From assembly GCA_034231615.1 (NCBI GenBank), contig CM067322.1:62945032-63009031 (forward strand): 64,000 bases of DNA, read 5' to 3'. This stretch comes from Meghimatium bilineatum. Its lineage: Eukaryota; Mollusca; Gastropoda; Stylommatophora; Philomycidae. This document shows positions 11,650 through 26,600 of the stretch, one piece after another. Every line of letters starts with the position of its first letter. Within the stretch, counting starts at the first letter, position 1. Made by a program: the position numbers and the translations under genes. The notes under the pieces are model-generated. The model did not search any database, was not told the origin of the DNA, and saw only the letters and a list, made by a program, of their open reading frames with translations.

Positions 11650-12750
11650 TTTTGAATATATTCTAGTCCTCCAATTTTCTCCATTCTTCTTCAAACTCAT
11701 TCAAACTCCAGTAGATTAGCAGGATGTAGTTTGGGAAATGAAATAATACACTGTGTCCAGGTTTACAACTTGATTGTGATATCTGCACTTTGACTCTCTA
11801 TGGCATGCATGGGACAGCCAACCAAACCTCCAAAAGTCACCTGTATGGCAGGTGTCATAGTGTCACTAATGTTTGCTTCCCTTTAGTACCTTCAACACAC
11901 AAGCATAGTCCTCTGGTAATGCAACAAGTGATAATAAGACAGCTATTATTTGTTTGTGTTTCTGTTTATTCATTGTAAAGCTGATTAACCTTGTGTTTTA
12001 TGTAAATAGTCTTGTAATATATGACTTTGTTCAACAGGAAAAAATATTATTGACTATTACACGATGTAACAGCTATTGCCCTTTATTCCAAACCAGAAAG
12101 TGATTTTTTTTATGACATCACAACTCCACTTGCACATATATAGTAGAAATAATTTAATGCAAGAAATTAGCATATGAAAACACACAAAGAACTTGAACCT
12201 GTAAACTATTCTGTAAAAGAAAATAATTAAACAATAAAAATATAAACCTTCTGATATGTAATAAACTGTAACAAAAGACATGCTGATAGTCTATTGACAA
12301 ATAAATGTAAAACTAGAATCTCTTTACAACAAAACAAATCAATAGAGAATCTGAACAAATGTAAAAGTGATACCAATATCGAAAGCTTAAAAATCAGGAC
12401 ACAAATCAACACAAACAAAAAAAAAAGTGTAAGATGTTCAAATGTCTTCTTTGTCATCGTGTTACTATTCTAAATGTTTGTCATTTTTACTATTGATAAC
12501 ACTTTAATTGACCTATGTCCATTCATATTTGCATCTGCACTTTGTTATCACAGCCCCTATATTTCCAACTTGACACTCTGGATGATTTATCTTTTATTCT
12601 AGAAATGTCATAATGTTCTTTAACATTGTTCATGAATTAACCTGTTCAATAAACATTTCCTTCAAATGTTGATTGTCCATTACAAGTGTTGAAAACCATT
12701 TGATGCATCCATTTTATAAAATTAAATATATGTCTATGTCTTCATAGGTT
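11650..12750. other. No gene recognised
   Basis: AT-rich. A partial R130-like copy is at 11715-11780. Nothing else supported. Confidence 0.4.
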
Positions 12751-12754
12751 AAGT

Positions 12755-12905
12755 GGCTGATTGTCCTGTTGTAACCCAAAGGTCCTTGGACAGTTTGGGC
12801 ATGGGATGAGAACTTTCGATGGTGTTTATCTCCCTCAACTTTCTAGTGATGTATTATTAGCAGACCTATCCATTGTCTTCTTTCACCTCATCCACTTCTT
12901 GTATT
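12755..12905 (-). mobile_element. LINE 3' fragment, zinc-finger family
   Basis: The minus strand contains [12 protein letters not shown], the first half of the C2H2-type C-terminus seen intact at 33097-33180. The remainder is decayed. Confidence 0.65.
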
Positions 12906-14076
12906 GACCTATACAGTTCTTATGAACTGATGTTATTACACTTTTGGCAAAGCGATATGTACTCAGTCTGCTCCAGTATATGTAATGGGTATGTATAGTA
13001 ATAGTTCCTGTGGAATGCTGCTTAAACACACTTCTTATCTTGCCCCGTTGGCTTCTAGTCATGTTACATACTGCTCAAGATTTCCCTAATTTGCACTTTA
13101 TATCATCTATGTGTTACCAGGAATTGAAAGGGGAACAATCAATGTGGAATGTCATAAGAGATGAAGGTTTGGCAGTGGAGTGGAGTTGCCCATCCTATAG
13201 GTCAAAGTAGTCAAAATTCTATGCTAAAGTTCGATATTGGAGGCAAAAACATTCAGATAACACTGCCAAGATATAAACCTTGACAATACACCGCACAGTC
13301 AGGCTAAATGCTGTTAACCAATAAAAGTTTGAGAACGTACACAGAAAAAGTAACAATCTAGCCTCTGTGTGCCACCTATCAACCTCCACATCCACGGCTT
13401 TCACTTGTTAAGTAGCTACAGTGTATCATCCTTATCCATCTTTATTTCACAGATGTCACTTTACAGCAAAAACAGACAAAAGACAATAAACAGATAAAAG
13501 ACAACAGACAGATTTCACAGATTATAGATGCAAGTCTGTTTGCTCTCTTATTACAGAGAACATCAGCATGTGCAGCAGTGATTTACAGGATTCTTGTCTA
13601 CTGTACACGTTTCATGTTCATATCACTGGATTAACTTTCTGTATTAATTCTTTGTAAATAATAAGTCAGACTGCTGCAAAACTGCATAACTATAGCACTT
13701 ACGCTGAAAATTATTTTGATGAGTTTTATAATGAACTCACAGATTATCAAGTATTAGTATGGAAAATTTCTCTGGTAAAATTCTGCCATTAGCATATTGC
13801 AAGATGTTAATGTTAAATCATTCATGAATTTCAATAAATTACCTGTGTACACAGAGAGAAACTGTCAGGCACTAGTACACATTCTTGCCAATCTCAAACC
13901 TTGATCAATAGAGAACTGACTTATTTGATTGCCAGTTTATATAGCTGCTGTTTATACCTACAATTGGTTGCAATATAATATAGAGGCTTCTTTCTTTTGT
14001 CACTTCTTTCATTTTTGACAAAATATAATTTAAATTATGGAAAGTGTTGACATATATTTCAACTACAATAATAATT
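12906..14076. other. No gene recognised
   Basis: AT-rich; open stretches at 13010-13210 and 13219-13404 have no recognisable domain. Confidence 0.4.
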
Positions 14077-14252
14077 ATGGTGTAATCAAGTAGTTAGAAC
14101 TCTGAAAGTTGCTGAAAATGATGGTGTAATCAAGTAGTTAGAACTCTGAAAGTTGCTGAAAATGATGGTGTAATCAAGTAGTTAGAACTCTGAAAGTTGC
14201 TGAAAATGATGGTGTAATCAAGTAGTTAGAACTCTGAAAGTTGCTGAAAATG
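14077..14252. repeat. 44 bp tandem repeat, 4 identical units
   Basis: Unit atggtgtaatcaagtagtta + gaactctgaaagttgctgaa + aatg, four copies with no difference that I can see. The identity implies recent expansion or gene conversion. Confidence 0.95.
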
Positions 14253-14495
14253 ACCATCTATGTAGTCATTTTTGGTTAAATCAGTTATACTTGCCATGAC
14301 AAGTTATGAAAAAAAAGTTATCAGACAGTGAAACTGAAACCCACATTTCAATATGTTATACTTCAGCTCCTATAAATATATGTCACGTCAGTATTATGAG
14401 GAATCATAATCCATGGAACTATCATGATATTCTTTCAACTTTCTTGTACTTCATTTAAGTAATATGAAGTACATGAACAAATATTTTTGCTTAGA

Positions 14496-14700
14496 AACCA
14501 GCATCATTGCACATAGTACATTCCCATAAGTGCTTCTCTGTTCTCTGTTCCAGTAGACACCCAAGAGTATGCAGTCTCAATGTCCCAGTTAGGTGTTGAT
14601 TATATGATCCTCGTATCATTCTAGAGAGGACACACTTTCTCCCCTCACCCCTGGTCACAGCGATTTGTGTCATTTGTTGTTGGTGCATGTTATCACCTCC
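14496..14700 (-). mobile_element. I/Jockey-like LINE C-terminal fragment
   Basis: RGEGRKCVLSRMIRG, then GTLRLHTLGCLLEQRTEKHL and WECTMCNDAGF with stop. It matches the C-terminal LLEQRxEHLWECPxC block at 53540-53922 and 59527-59660. Confidence 0.75.
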
Positions 14701-14839
14701 AGCATCGTCTTCTTCGCTCTTGTAAATCAATGATTGCCCTGGTCTATATCTTTTCAATACATCAACCACATCAACAAGAAGAGACATGTAAGTACAAAAC
14801 ATATCAAAGTAGTTCAATAAGTAAATACCATCAATCAAA

Positions 14840-17505
14840 TTGTTTTAATTCCTTTACAAGTGTGCATCTGCTTGCATGTGTGTGTTTGCGTACATGCTTG
14901 AGAGAAAGAATATAAGATTAATGATTAGCATTGTCATTTGAAATAAAGCTGTGAAAGTGACATTTAACTATGGAATACATTAAATAAACATTTCAGTAAC
15001 ATGTTCCGCTAATAGATATTATTTATGCCATCTACATTACTTTTAAAAGCTACAAAAATTAGCAAAAGAGATATATAGTTTAATCACCAAACACAAATTT
15101 CATTTAATGTTAGTGTTAAACAATAAAAACTATTTGTAATGTTACAAGTAAAAAAGTTGGAAAATCAATGACAAATTTATAGAATCAAATCATTAAAATT
15201 CATGGGGGAAAAATGAGTTTGCAGACTAATGATTCTCTATTTTTGTCCCCAGTTTTATAATCATGAAAAGATAACATTGAGCTTATACATAATTAACAAC
15301 ATTGTGATTAATAAACACTGTTTGAGTAAACCTAATGGCTACAGTAAACATATTTAAGATAACAATTTGGTCAACCCAAACATTAGTTAGACAAACAGCA
15401 CTTACTACAACACTTGTAACTACAGTTAAGTTAATAATTTAGTTCATTAAAACCTACATGAAACAAACAACTTTGAAAGCACATTTTGTTTTTAAAAACC
15501 CAATATTTTCTTGAAAGAAATGGCAACAAATCATGGCTTATTTTAAACAGTAAACAAGCATGTTCTTGGTGTTTTTTTTTCAGAATCACACTATTGTCAG
15601 GTACTAATTTCTCTAATATTGTATTATACTCTTTTGTTTCTCTACATTCTAATTTGTTGAACAATCATACACACTAGAAAATGTGTATTAGAAAAGCCTA
15701 TATTTTGTAGCATTGGAGAATGAAAATTGACTGGACAAATTAGTAGTTTCATTAAAATAAAAAACACCTCTCATGGTGAGGTACGTTCCTTTCAACATTA
15801 GCTCTATTTGATTAAATCACAGCTTTGCATCATAAACAATAATAGTTGTGGTTTGGCGATCCCCAGCCTCAGGTTGAATCAGTAGTAGATTGCAGGAATT
15901 TGAGATCAAGCGTGGGACAAGCAAAGAAGATTGAGAGAGGGATTGAATTTGGTGTGTAAAAAATCAGTATTTAAGAGGAATGATAAGCAAACATACTCTT
16001 CACCATCTGCTAAAAGCGAATGAGCAGTTATAAGTCTAGTTGGAGTCTGATAATGTGATTTCTCAAATACTTAAAATTTTAAAATATCTTGTAGCATTGC
16101 TTCTGCCTAATGACAAATACTAACAGTTGGACACCTGTAGAACTAGACATTTGTTTTAACATTATCACAAAAATGAACTTTCTGATCTAGTCAGAATATC
16201 ATAACATACTGTTTCAGTATCTTCAGCTGAGCTAAAGTTTCTTTGAAACAGGTCAGGATGAATTCAAGATTAAAATTTTATATTTTAACTGAGATCCAGG
16301 AGTTCCTTTAACAACAGTCAGTGCTTCCATTATACACATACAAAAAATTCCCACAATCACAAGTGTTCCTGTGGTTCTTTTTTTTTCAATAAAGCGTTGT
16401 TTATACAGACCAGAACAAACGGTGTTGTTATCCAGTCATTCTAATATTTTATGATCTTGATATTGATTTGCTGCTTTGCTCTGGTAGTAAAAGTCACTCT
16501 CTATGTTTTGACTAATTTATTCAAAGTTATTCGATTTCATCATGCTCGCAAACTTAGCACTACATATTGGTGGTTATCATAACCTTAAAAAGGCTGCAGA
16601 CGCCTGCTGTAATCTATTATAATTGGGGTAAAATTAACAATTTAAAAAAAAAATATTTAGTTCTATTTAAAAATTAATTTAATTATTTCTAACAACAATT
16701 TCCCATTGTACAAAAAAAGAACCCACCCTGTGGCATGCTCAGTCTACAGGAAAATGAATATGTTAAAAAAAAAGTGAACATGTATTCATACAATAAGTGA
16801 AGACATGCAGGATTTTTTCCAGAATGTCATGTAGACAATATAGAAATATCAGAAATTAACATTTGTGTCCATATACTATAAGCTAATCATACACAAACTC
16901 TTGACCTCCATAAGGGTTTTTGTACCCTGACAAAATGTATTTAGATGTAGCTATTTAAATGGAGGTTTTAGCAGTTTACCTGCAGAAGAGGTCTGCTTAA
17001 CTGGATGTTTTAGCGGCTTACCTGCAGAAGTCTGCTTAACTGGATGTTTTAGCGGCTTGCCAGAGATAAAGAGTTAAGTATAAAATTAAGACAAAGTAAT
17101 AGTACAAGAATTAGTTTAAACATTTTTTGTGTCAGGAAAAAGCATTTTGATGTACTGTTTCGGCTCTATCTTAACAAACTGGACAAACTAATTCTCACAC
17201 TAACCAAACTAAAATAGGTATTGTAGCTAAACATTTTTATATATCAATATTTCAGTAATTCAGATATTTAAAATTTTCATTTTGTTGGTGGACATTTTTT
17301 TTTAACTAGACCAAAAATGTCAAGTTTGTTCTGAGAAACTTCTAACCATGTTGTGTTTAGTTTAAAATTAAAACAAGGTGTACACCAACAAATAGTGTAG
17401 ATTGCTATTTCAAATTCTCATTAACCAAAGTACATCAAACAATACTGGACTTCAGTACTGATAACGTCATTTAAATGAAATTTCTAATATCAGTGGGGAA
17501 TTGAC
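14840..17505. other. PYG downstream region, no other gene recognised
   Basis: AT-rich. A small duplication of tggatgttttagcggctta.ctgcagaag is at 16966-17058. The right part should be the PYG 3' UTR. Confidence 0.4.
16516..16683 (-). promoter_or_regulatory. Candidate polyadenylation signals of PYG
   Basis: Reading from the PYG stop on the minus strand, the first ATTAAA I see is at 16678-16683 and the first AATAAA at 16516-16521, which would give a 3' UTR of 0.8-1.0 kb. No transcript evidence is available, and AT-rich sequence produces such hexamers by chance. Confidence 0.25.
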
Positions 17506-17670
17506 CTAATTCTCCTTGGCAGAACCCTTGTCTGCAGGATTTGGCAGCTTGATCAGTGATGGCTCCACACCCCAGATATCTTTGGCATATTCATGAATAG
17601 TCCTGTCACTAGAAAATTTTCCAGACGAAGCTACATTTAGAGTTGCCTTCACAGCCCACTTCATGGGATC
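17506..17670 (-). CDS. PYG: Glycogen phosphorylase last exon E16 (residues 794-847, stop)
   Basis: 54 codons and TAG (17506-17508). [40 protein letters not shown], then a short divergent tail ending AKEN. Acceptor ttattctcag. [13 protein letters not shown].[DE]IWGVEPS is the conserved C-terminal block. The tail is about five residues longer than human PYGM. Confidence 0.97.
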   Translation of the reverse strand, partial: DPMKWAVKATLNVASSGKFSSDRTIHEYAKDIWGVEPSLIKLPNPADKGSAKEN

Positions 17671-20600
17671 CTGAGAATAAAGCAATGCACAGAATTTTAA
17701 TGGAAAGTTAACGTTATTAAAATAAGAATGTAAATAAAAACTCCAGAAATCATTCTGAGGAATAAGAAACAGCAAGGACCATGTTGAATGAAGTATTATA
17801 CATGAACAACAGTCTTGTGGTTAATACTCTACCAGCTTGGAGCAATTAGCAATAAGTACTATTTTGTGGCATTCATTGCTTACAAAATACTGACAAAATG
17901 CACATATTGCGGTACTCTGAAATATTGCACAACAAAGGCATACCTATCTGCAGTCAGTTCTGTTGTGCTATGTGACATATTCTTTCCAAACATTGTCTTC
18001 CTTATGAATCTCTGGAAATCTGTTTTGGGCGAGTTGTCCTGTCTCCTCCAGTGACATATGCATGCATTCTTGTCCAATGCATCTTGGGCGACCTTTGCCT
18101 CTACTCTCATCTATCGCTCCCTCCAGCAATACTCTTTCCATACCACTATGCCTCTTTACATGGCAGAAAAAAACCTAATTTCCTTCTAATATGGTTATTA
18201 GAAGCCATCCTTCTTGGACGTTGATTTTGTTTAGCACCTCTTGGTTCGACTTCCTTTCTGTCCATGGTATTCGAAGGATTCTCCTATAGCACTTTAATTC
18301 CAAAGCAATGATTCTCTTTGCTAAAATTTTGTTTACTTTCCATGCCTCACATCGGTAGATCACCACTGGGTAACACACATATATGTAACAAGTATACCTT
18401 TGTTCCTATATTCGCCTTTACCACAGCTTTTTCAGTTGTTTTAAGCACCATTACTGCTCTCTTGATCTCGACTGCGCAGTCACCTGCAGTCAGCTCATAG
18501 AAAATTAACCTTGATGACAGCATGTCATATTTTTAAATAACCTTTGATAACACTCTTGTGTAGACTATGCTAAGCAAATGATAGGATATCATATTTCTGA
18601 ACAACCTTTGATGATACACTATGTTTAGACTATACCAAGTAAATGATAGCTGTAATCAAGGTCTTCAAGCTATGGTAGCTGTACACTTCAAGTAGTGATT
18701 ACTTGGCCTACTCCAGATAGTTATGCCTGAGGTCAAGATCACAATGATGAAGTAATCTCTTTAGCTGTGAGCAGGTAGCTCCTGACAGCCCATAGTATGA
18801 GTTATTACTGTAGGTTGTCATTAGCACACATCGGACAAGTCCATAGATGCTACAATCTCTGTATCAATAAATCCATCAAGGCAGCAGTCAACAGTTCTAG
18901 CTTGGTGCTGATCTATCAGTCTCTTCATATATCTTTCATGTTTTTTTTTTATTTGGTGGTCCTCATCTTTACACCGATCCCATGCAGTCTTGGGAGCGAC
19001 CAGGATTCACCCTTTTGAAAATCTTCTAAGTGGACAACATTCCTTAACGTGTTACGTATGTCAGATTGATCTATTGATGTACCTATTGATACTGTGGCCA
19101 TATTCAGCAGTGTAATAGTTTGCTCATTGCCCTCAACCCTCGCACATCCGGCAGGAATATAAAGGTAACCTTTCCAGCCATTCATTCATTTTTCTTTTGC
19201 GCTGAAGCTAGCGCATAGGCAGAGGCCAGATCTCTCCAATTCTGTCTGTTCAACGCTATTCTGTGCAGTTATTGAATAGTACGGATATTGATTGTTTTAC
19301 TTTCTCTAAGTATTGTTCTTCTGAGTGTTTCTTTTGGTCTACCGCTGGCTCTTTTGCCTGTAGGTATCCATTCAAGAGATTGGTGGTGTATTCTGTTGGT
19401 GTCTGCGCGTAGGACATGCCCGTGTAGGACCAACAGCTTTTTCTGATAACATCTGTGATGAAATTTTGATGTGTCTCTTCTCTGATTTTATCACTCGATT
19501 TGAATTCACTCAAATGGCTGCTAGTTATCCTTCGAAGAAATTTGTTCTTGAAACTCAGTAATTTCTTTTCTGAATATTTCTTTTCTGAATGTGAGCGTTT
19601 CCAGCTTTCACATCCATATGACAGCACTGAAATGATGCAGGAATTAAATAAGCGCATTTTCGTGAGTGTGCTGATTGACTTTGACCTCCAGATATTAGAC
19701 AGTCTGTTAAAGGCACTTGATGCTAGTGCAATGCAAGTTGTAATTTCTGCCATGACATCACCGTCAAGTGTTAATTTGCTTCCTAGATAGGAGAATTTGT
19801 GTACCTTTTCAAGTTGTTGTCCATTTAAAGTAGGTGAATTGGTGAAGTTCATAATTTTTGTTTTTGATGAGTTGATTTGGAGACTTATTTGCCCTGCGAT
19901 GATTTTTAATCTATCAGTATTTGTTTGTGCATCTAGATGGTTTTCACTCAATAGGACCAGATAATCAGCAAAATTCAGGTCTTCTAGTGTTTTATTAATT
20001 CATTTGATTCCTAAATTTGTGTTGGATGTGCTTTTTCTCATAGCCCAGTCAATTGCGATATTCAATAGTAATGGTGACATAGGGGAGCCTTGTTTAACAC
20101 CAGTAATCACAGGGAACCATTCTGAATTGCCTTTTTCTGTTCGAACACAGCATTTTGAGTTGGTATAGAATGATTTTATCACATTTATATATTTGTTTTG
20201 GAATCCATATATTTTTTTAATTTCCCAAAGCGATGGTTGATGGATGCTGTCGAAGGCTTTTTGAATATCAACGAAGTTTATTATGAGATTAGATCTAAAT
20301 TCTAGACATTCTTCAATTATTGTTCTAAGAGTGAATATATGGTCGAGGCAGGAACGACCTAGTCTAAAGCCTGACTGCTCTTCTCTAAGTCTTTTGTCTA
20401 AGGATGACTTTAATCTTGCAAGCATCATATTACAAAGAATTTTACCAGGTACGGATAGTAGTGTGATTCCCCTCCAGTTATTACAGTTTGTTAGGTCTCT
20501 TTTGGTAGTTTGATAATGATACCATTTTTCCATTGTTGGGATGGGCATTCGTTTTTCCAAATCATATTGAAAATATCCACTAAAAAGGACAAGGTATTAT

Positions 20601-23600
20601 CATTCGCTGGTTTTAACATTTCACTTGTGATGTCATCTTGACCTTCTGCTTTATTGTTTTTTAATTTCTTAATGGTTTGTTTTACCTCTTCAAGGGTGAA
20701 ATTTTCTATCGAAGCTTCTAATGATAGCATTGTCTCTTCTTCCTCTAGTTGTGGAGTAGATTGAGGTGGTGGTCTGTTAAGAAGATCTTGGAAATGTTCG
20801 GCCCATCTTTGCTTTTGTTGTTCAGTTGTTGTTAGAACTTTGCCATTTTTGTCTTTAATAAATGCATTTGGGATAAGTGGCTGGTTGCAAGTTGTTTGGT
20901 TATGTGGTGTAGTATCTTGCTGTTATTGTGTTTTGAGGCTGATTCAGCTTTAAATGCTAAGTTGTTTATATAATTGTGTCTGTCCTTTCTAGCGCTTGCT
21001 TTAACTTCTTTGTCTAAAAGTGCGTATGTGACTCTGTTTTGTTCCTCATCGTGAGTGGTTTTTGCAGCGAGTATTTTTTGCTTCGTCAGTTTATGATTTT
21101 TGGCAAAGTGTCCTCGTTTATCCATTTTCTTCTTGTTTTGTATGAGACCGGCTGTATCCAAAGCAGCATTTATTGCAGTATTTCTAAAATTCTCCCATTT
21201 TGTTTCTATGGATGTTATGGAAATTACTAATTCTGATGACTTATCTAAGGCGGTGTATTGATTGTTGATTTTGGTGTTGTATTCTTCTTGTAAATTACTT
21301 TCCAGTAGACGTCTTGTATCGATTTTTCTGTGATAGGTGGTCTTTTGATCTTATTTAAGTTTGATTTTTAGCTTAGCTATGCAGAGATTGTGATTACTTC
21401 CAATATCTGCTCCTCTAAGGGCTCTTACGTCCTGTACAGCTGAACTAAATTTTTTGTTAATACAAAAATGGTGTATCTGGTTTTTGGTTATTTTGTCAGG
21501 TGAATTCCAAGTAATCTTGTGGATATTTTTGTGCTGGAAGAAGGTATTTGAAATTTCTAGTCATGGATTGTGCTAATAACTCCACCCATTGATGGCAGAC
21601 AACTCCTGTTTCAACTTTACTGATCATGTTCATTGAGTCACTAAGTATTCTAATAATAATAATAATAATAATAAAAAAACCCATAACCTCATCAGAGTCT
21701 AGGGTTAAATAGTCATAATTATCAAATTGTAGGGAAAAATACAAATATTGGGGGTTTAACCTGACCTTTGGATGTCATCAATATCCTCATTATTTAATGA
21801 TAACTTTATTTCTGGGGATATAGAATAATCGCAAGGGGTGGGAAGGGGGGGGGGGGGGGTAAATCTAGGGATTGGTGGATGGTTGAGAACACACACTTGT
21901 TTTTTTTGGCTACAAATTCCTGTACAGCTACTGCCTAGTGAGCTGGTGCATTATCATGCAATAGTAATCAGCAGGCAGGGGCTGAATACTTGGATTAGAC
22001 TCAGTGACTGATGAATCAAAAACAACATTTGTATTTTTCTTTTAGAATTCTAATGCATAGTAATCTTATTAATTCAAATGTCACTTTATGTTTTATGTGT
22101 TGTATGGTTGTGAGAGTTGGACACTCACTGCGGACATGGAGAGAAGATTACAGGCTTTCGAGTATAAATGCTACAGAAGAATTCTACGAATTTCCTATAG
22201 GGAACATAAGACCAATGTGTACGTAAGAAATAAAGTAGAGATGTGTGCAGGTGTCCAGGAGCCATTGCTTTCAATAGTGAAACGATGAAAACTAGCATGG
22301 TTCGGACATGTATGCAGGCACGATTCCTTGTCAAAAACAATACTGCAGGGAACTGTCGAGGGTGGAAGAAGCAGAGGAGGACAAATAAAGACATGGACAG
22401 ACAACATCAAGGAATGGACAGGGCTAGATATTTCCACACTCATCCGCATCGCTGAGGATAGAATTCGCTGGAGGACTCTGTGTCCTGAAGCTTCCAATTT
22501 GGTACCCCTATGACCCTGAAGGGTTATGGGTTTTATTGATATTGATTGATTATGTTTTACTTATCTTTTTAATATTTGATTAATTCATGTGAAAACTGCA
22601 TAAAACAGAACTTGGTGTTTTATGTTGAAAACATGATTGTATTCTGTTACTGAACAATGTTTATTTTAAATAAGAACATGAAGGTAGGTTTAGTTACAAT
22701 TGATTTACCTTGAAGAGCTCAGACACTCGTTCCTGGCAATCCACATATGCTCTAAAGTCAGCACACAGTGCAAATCTGCATGAAGAGAAACAAATATTTG
22801 AATTTTGAAATGCTTTAATTGTGACAATAAGTTATAGCAGCTATGACATACTTCCTGCCAAATTTCAATAGCTTATAGCATTGAATAGAATTGTGGCACA
22901 TTATTGATATTGACTCATACTCATTTTTCTCAAATTCGTCTGAACTGCAGATTCATGAAGAGCAATGAGTATGTCTCTTCGGTCCATAGGTTGACCATCT
23001 GGTATGGTGGCGAGGATAGCTAATTGGTCAGCCTGATCATTTTCCTTCACACCCGTGTGTCCGGGAACAAAGATAAGCAAGAGTTTTCGCAGTAAGGCCT
23101 GCATTTTAGCTCTCTCTAATGATTTCACCCATCCCCTACGCATATCACATGTTTTGACTCATATTCATTGAGTCATTTAGAATGCACGCATGGGAATAGA
23201 CTGCGATTCCAGCCAGTTTAGTGCCTCTTCCCTGTTTGGGTGTGAATAATATTAATCTTGTCCAGCCTTTAATGTTATCAATCCTTTCCTTTGTCCTCCT
23301 CCACTTCACCCACTCTCAACTGTTTGACTCCACTCCAGACGAATGAGTGCAGATCACATTTGGATGAAATGTTTTCATACTGTAAGTGGACAGTCTTGTC
23401 TAGATTGGCAAGAGGACCCAATTCCAACTCTACTGTTTAGCATTTCCTATACTGGAACCAGACTCTCAGATGAGAAAGAGTTCATTATCTATGGGCATAA
23501 GGGAGTGGGGGGTGCGCGTAATGAAATGATTTTTGTAAACACGACATCATCTTTGTGATAGCAAACTGACAAAAGCACATTCCAAGTGAATGAAATAACA

Positions 23601-26600
23601 TGCCTGCAGACAAGATAGGAAGGCTGCCACAGGCCAGGAAATTGACCTGAACTAACAGCATGCCAAAAACAAATTTGCTGGATTAAATGGCACAAATATT
23701 GCAGTTCTGTTGTAAACTAGTAACACAACATATTTCTGCTCCCTGACTTAAATTACACAACAAATTATGTTGGTTAATCGGGAGGGAGCACAGATGAATA
23801 ACACACCTATAAGGTGTAAAGACAAAAGTTATGGTATTGTAAACAATCTTTACATTTAAATAGAACAATAAAACATGAAAGTGCCCAATTTGCACTAATA
23901 AAATAATTAGATTTTCTATTATTGAAACATTATTTAGCACACTTTCCGACCAGCAATTCAGAGCATACTTGTCTTTCATTACCGAGGGTGTTAGCAAATG
24001 TTTTAGACATGATAATACTGTCTAGAAAAATTCCTATAAAATCAACTCATTGCATAGAGCTTAGAAATAGTCTATTAGTTATAAAGAATGTTGGTGTTTT
24101 CTAAATTAATTTGATTGTCCCAGAGTTATTTCAAGAGTTAAATCATACTTAATAATGCTGGACATGGTTTCACATTTCTTTCAAAGCATCGCACAGACTC
24201 ACCTGGAAATAATTCTCATATGTTTAAAGAATTTACTTGATACGAAGATCAAAAGACTATATTTTGTGGGTGCATCCCTTTTATAATGGCAGACTAACAC
24301 TATCCCAAAAGAGCAATTTTCAGCAATACTATTGCTACAGTTGCAGTATTACTGTAATATCATAGTGCATGCCACTAATGTAGAATTTAGTCATCAAGAA
24401 TTTCGACTGAAAATTTGACTAACATCAAATTTGTCAGTAAAATGTTAAATGATTTGCTTAAGTAACAAAACCACTTAAAAATAACAATTGTGATATAAGA
24501 TACCCACTTAGCTATGCAAAGATCTGCATTTTCTACACTTATTACCTGTCATTATTAAGGAGATCATTGTATAGATCACTGAACAAGTTTGTCTCTTCAG
24601 GAGAAAAGTAGCCACAGTTCAACTGGTCTAATGCTTGCTTTAGTTCTGTATCGTTCTCATAGAAGGCTCGGGGGTTGTAGCTAGGTAACAAAAATTGTAA
24701 ACAATGAGTATTTTAGATCTTGCAAACGCTATATGGAAAAACTTAGTAGCCTATTGAGACATAACATATTCTTTTAACATGCTTAATCATCATCCCATGA
24801 AGTAGCAGCTATTGGCTATCATAGTTGTGGTGATATTTGCAGTAGCTCTCTCCAATTTGTGCTGACAGTAATATTCATCTAATATCCAAAGGCTGGTTAT
24901 GATTTTCATCCCTATCTTCCATATTTTGTCAGAGAACATGCCATGACATTTCTTAGGAAGATGTTGGGGGTCTGTTATGAAGATATCACTTATTTTATTG
25001 CAGCGTTCAATTGTTCTTTTGGAGAGCAAACCAGCATTCTGTGCCACCGGTTAGAGGTCACCAGCAATTTTTCTGTTGATCTCCAAACATTCTTTCCCCC
25101 CCCCCTCCCCCCCCCCCATTACAGCCAAGAGAATAGAGGCCTTCAAAATGAAGTGCTATAGAAGTCCTGAGAATACCATGGACACCAAGAAAGACCAAAC
25201 AGGATGTGCTACGAAAAATCAATGTTCAAGAAGGTTGGCTTTTAAACACCATATTAAGAAGGAAATTCTGTTTTTTCGACCATGTGAAGAGACATGATGG
25301 CAAAGAAAGAGTGTTATTGGAGGGTGATAGAAGGCAAAGGTCAACCAAGACATCGTTGGATGAGATATTCAGGAATGCATGCACGTGTCGCTAGAGGAAG
25401 TAGAAAAGCTTGCCAGAGACTGCAGGGATTTCAGGAGATTCATAAGGTAGATTATGTTCTGGAAAGAATATGTCATATGGCACACACATATCTCCGGTAG
25501 CTCCATATTTCCTATTATTTCTACCTCTTTATCTCTTCTTTATGAGCTCTCTGTCTATTCTTACTCCTTGCGGATTTCATAACAATCAATTCCTGAACAG
25601 GAAATTTTGTAGAACTTTCTTCTTAGAACTTATATCTCACTCTTTTCTATAATCAATTATTTGTAATTTTGCCACTCTGCTGAAAGATCAAGGATTCTAC
25701 ATTCGTATTCATATATGAAAGTGGATCTACAATAGCAAATATGGATCAACATATATATGAGAATATTACAAAATATTTAGCCATGACACTGTATTTAAGT
25801 ATGAATATACATTTAAAAATTAAGTGTTGTGTACATGTAAAACTGCCTACAAGATGAAAACAATAAGTTGATGATAACAAAGTAACCACTCAGCATGTCC
25901 CATCCACGACCTTCCTCTCGAGTCTGCTGCCTTTAACTTTCTGTATTTCGGAATGCAACGGGTGTTCCTTATCTGCATGTATTTGAAGATACGCCCGTGC
26001 ACGGCAATACTGTAATCTATGCTCAGCTGTTGGGCAGTCAAGTAGGTATCGCATAGCTCGATGTGTCTCTTGTGCATCCCAGAATGATACGCATTGCTGC
26101 ATTCTGGACTCTATCCAGTCTTTCGATCTGAGTTTGGCTAAGAGTCAGAATTGCCAGTGCATATTCCACCACAGCCACAACCAAACCCTGGTACAAAAGA
26201 AATAACAATCTTTGCTCACACTGCGCAGCAGCCATAACCTTCATTGCTGCTAAGCCTTTGCCTGCCCTTATGATAATGTGGTCAACATGTTCCCTGAAAC
26301 TCAGGCTTCTGTCAAAAAACACACCCAGATATCTCATTGTAATACAATGATGTAATACAGATGTAATACAAAACGTGTGCAGATTACAGGATGTGGCAGC
26401 AGGTGCGGAATGGATATGTCTACCCACAGATTTCGAAACTTGTTTGAGAGTAGTAATATCACTTAGCAGGGAATGCAGAGAATGGTGTCCCACAGCTTTG
26501 GAGAAAGAAGTGCAGGCTTTAATCAGTGAGAATACCAAAGAGGGGGATGTGATTATATACACTGATGGATCTGTAATTAGGCATGTTCGCAGTGCTTGGG

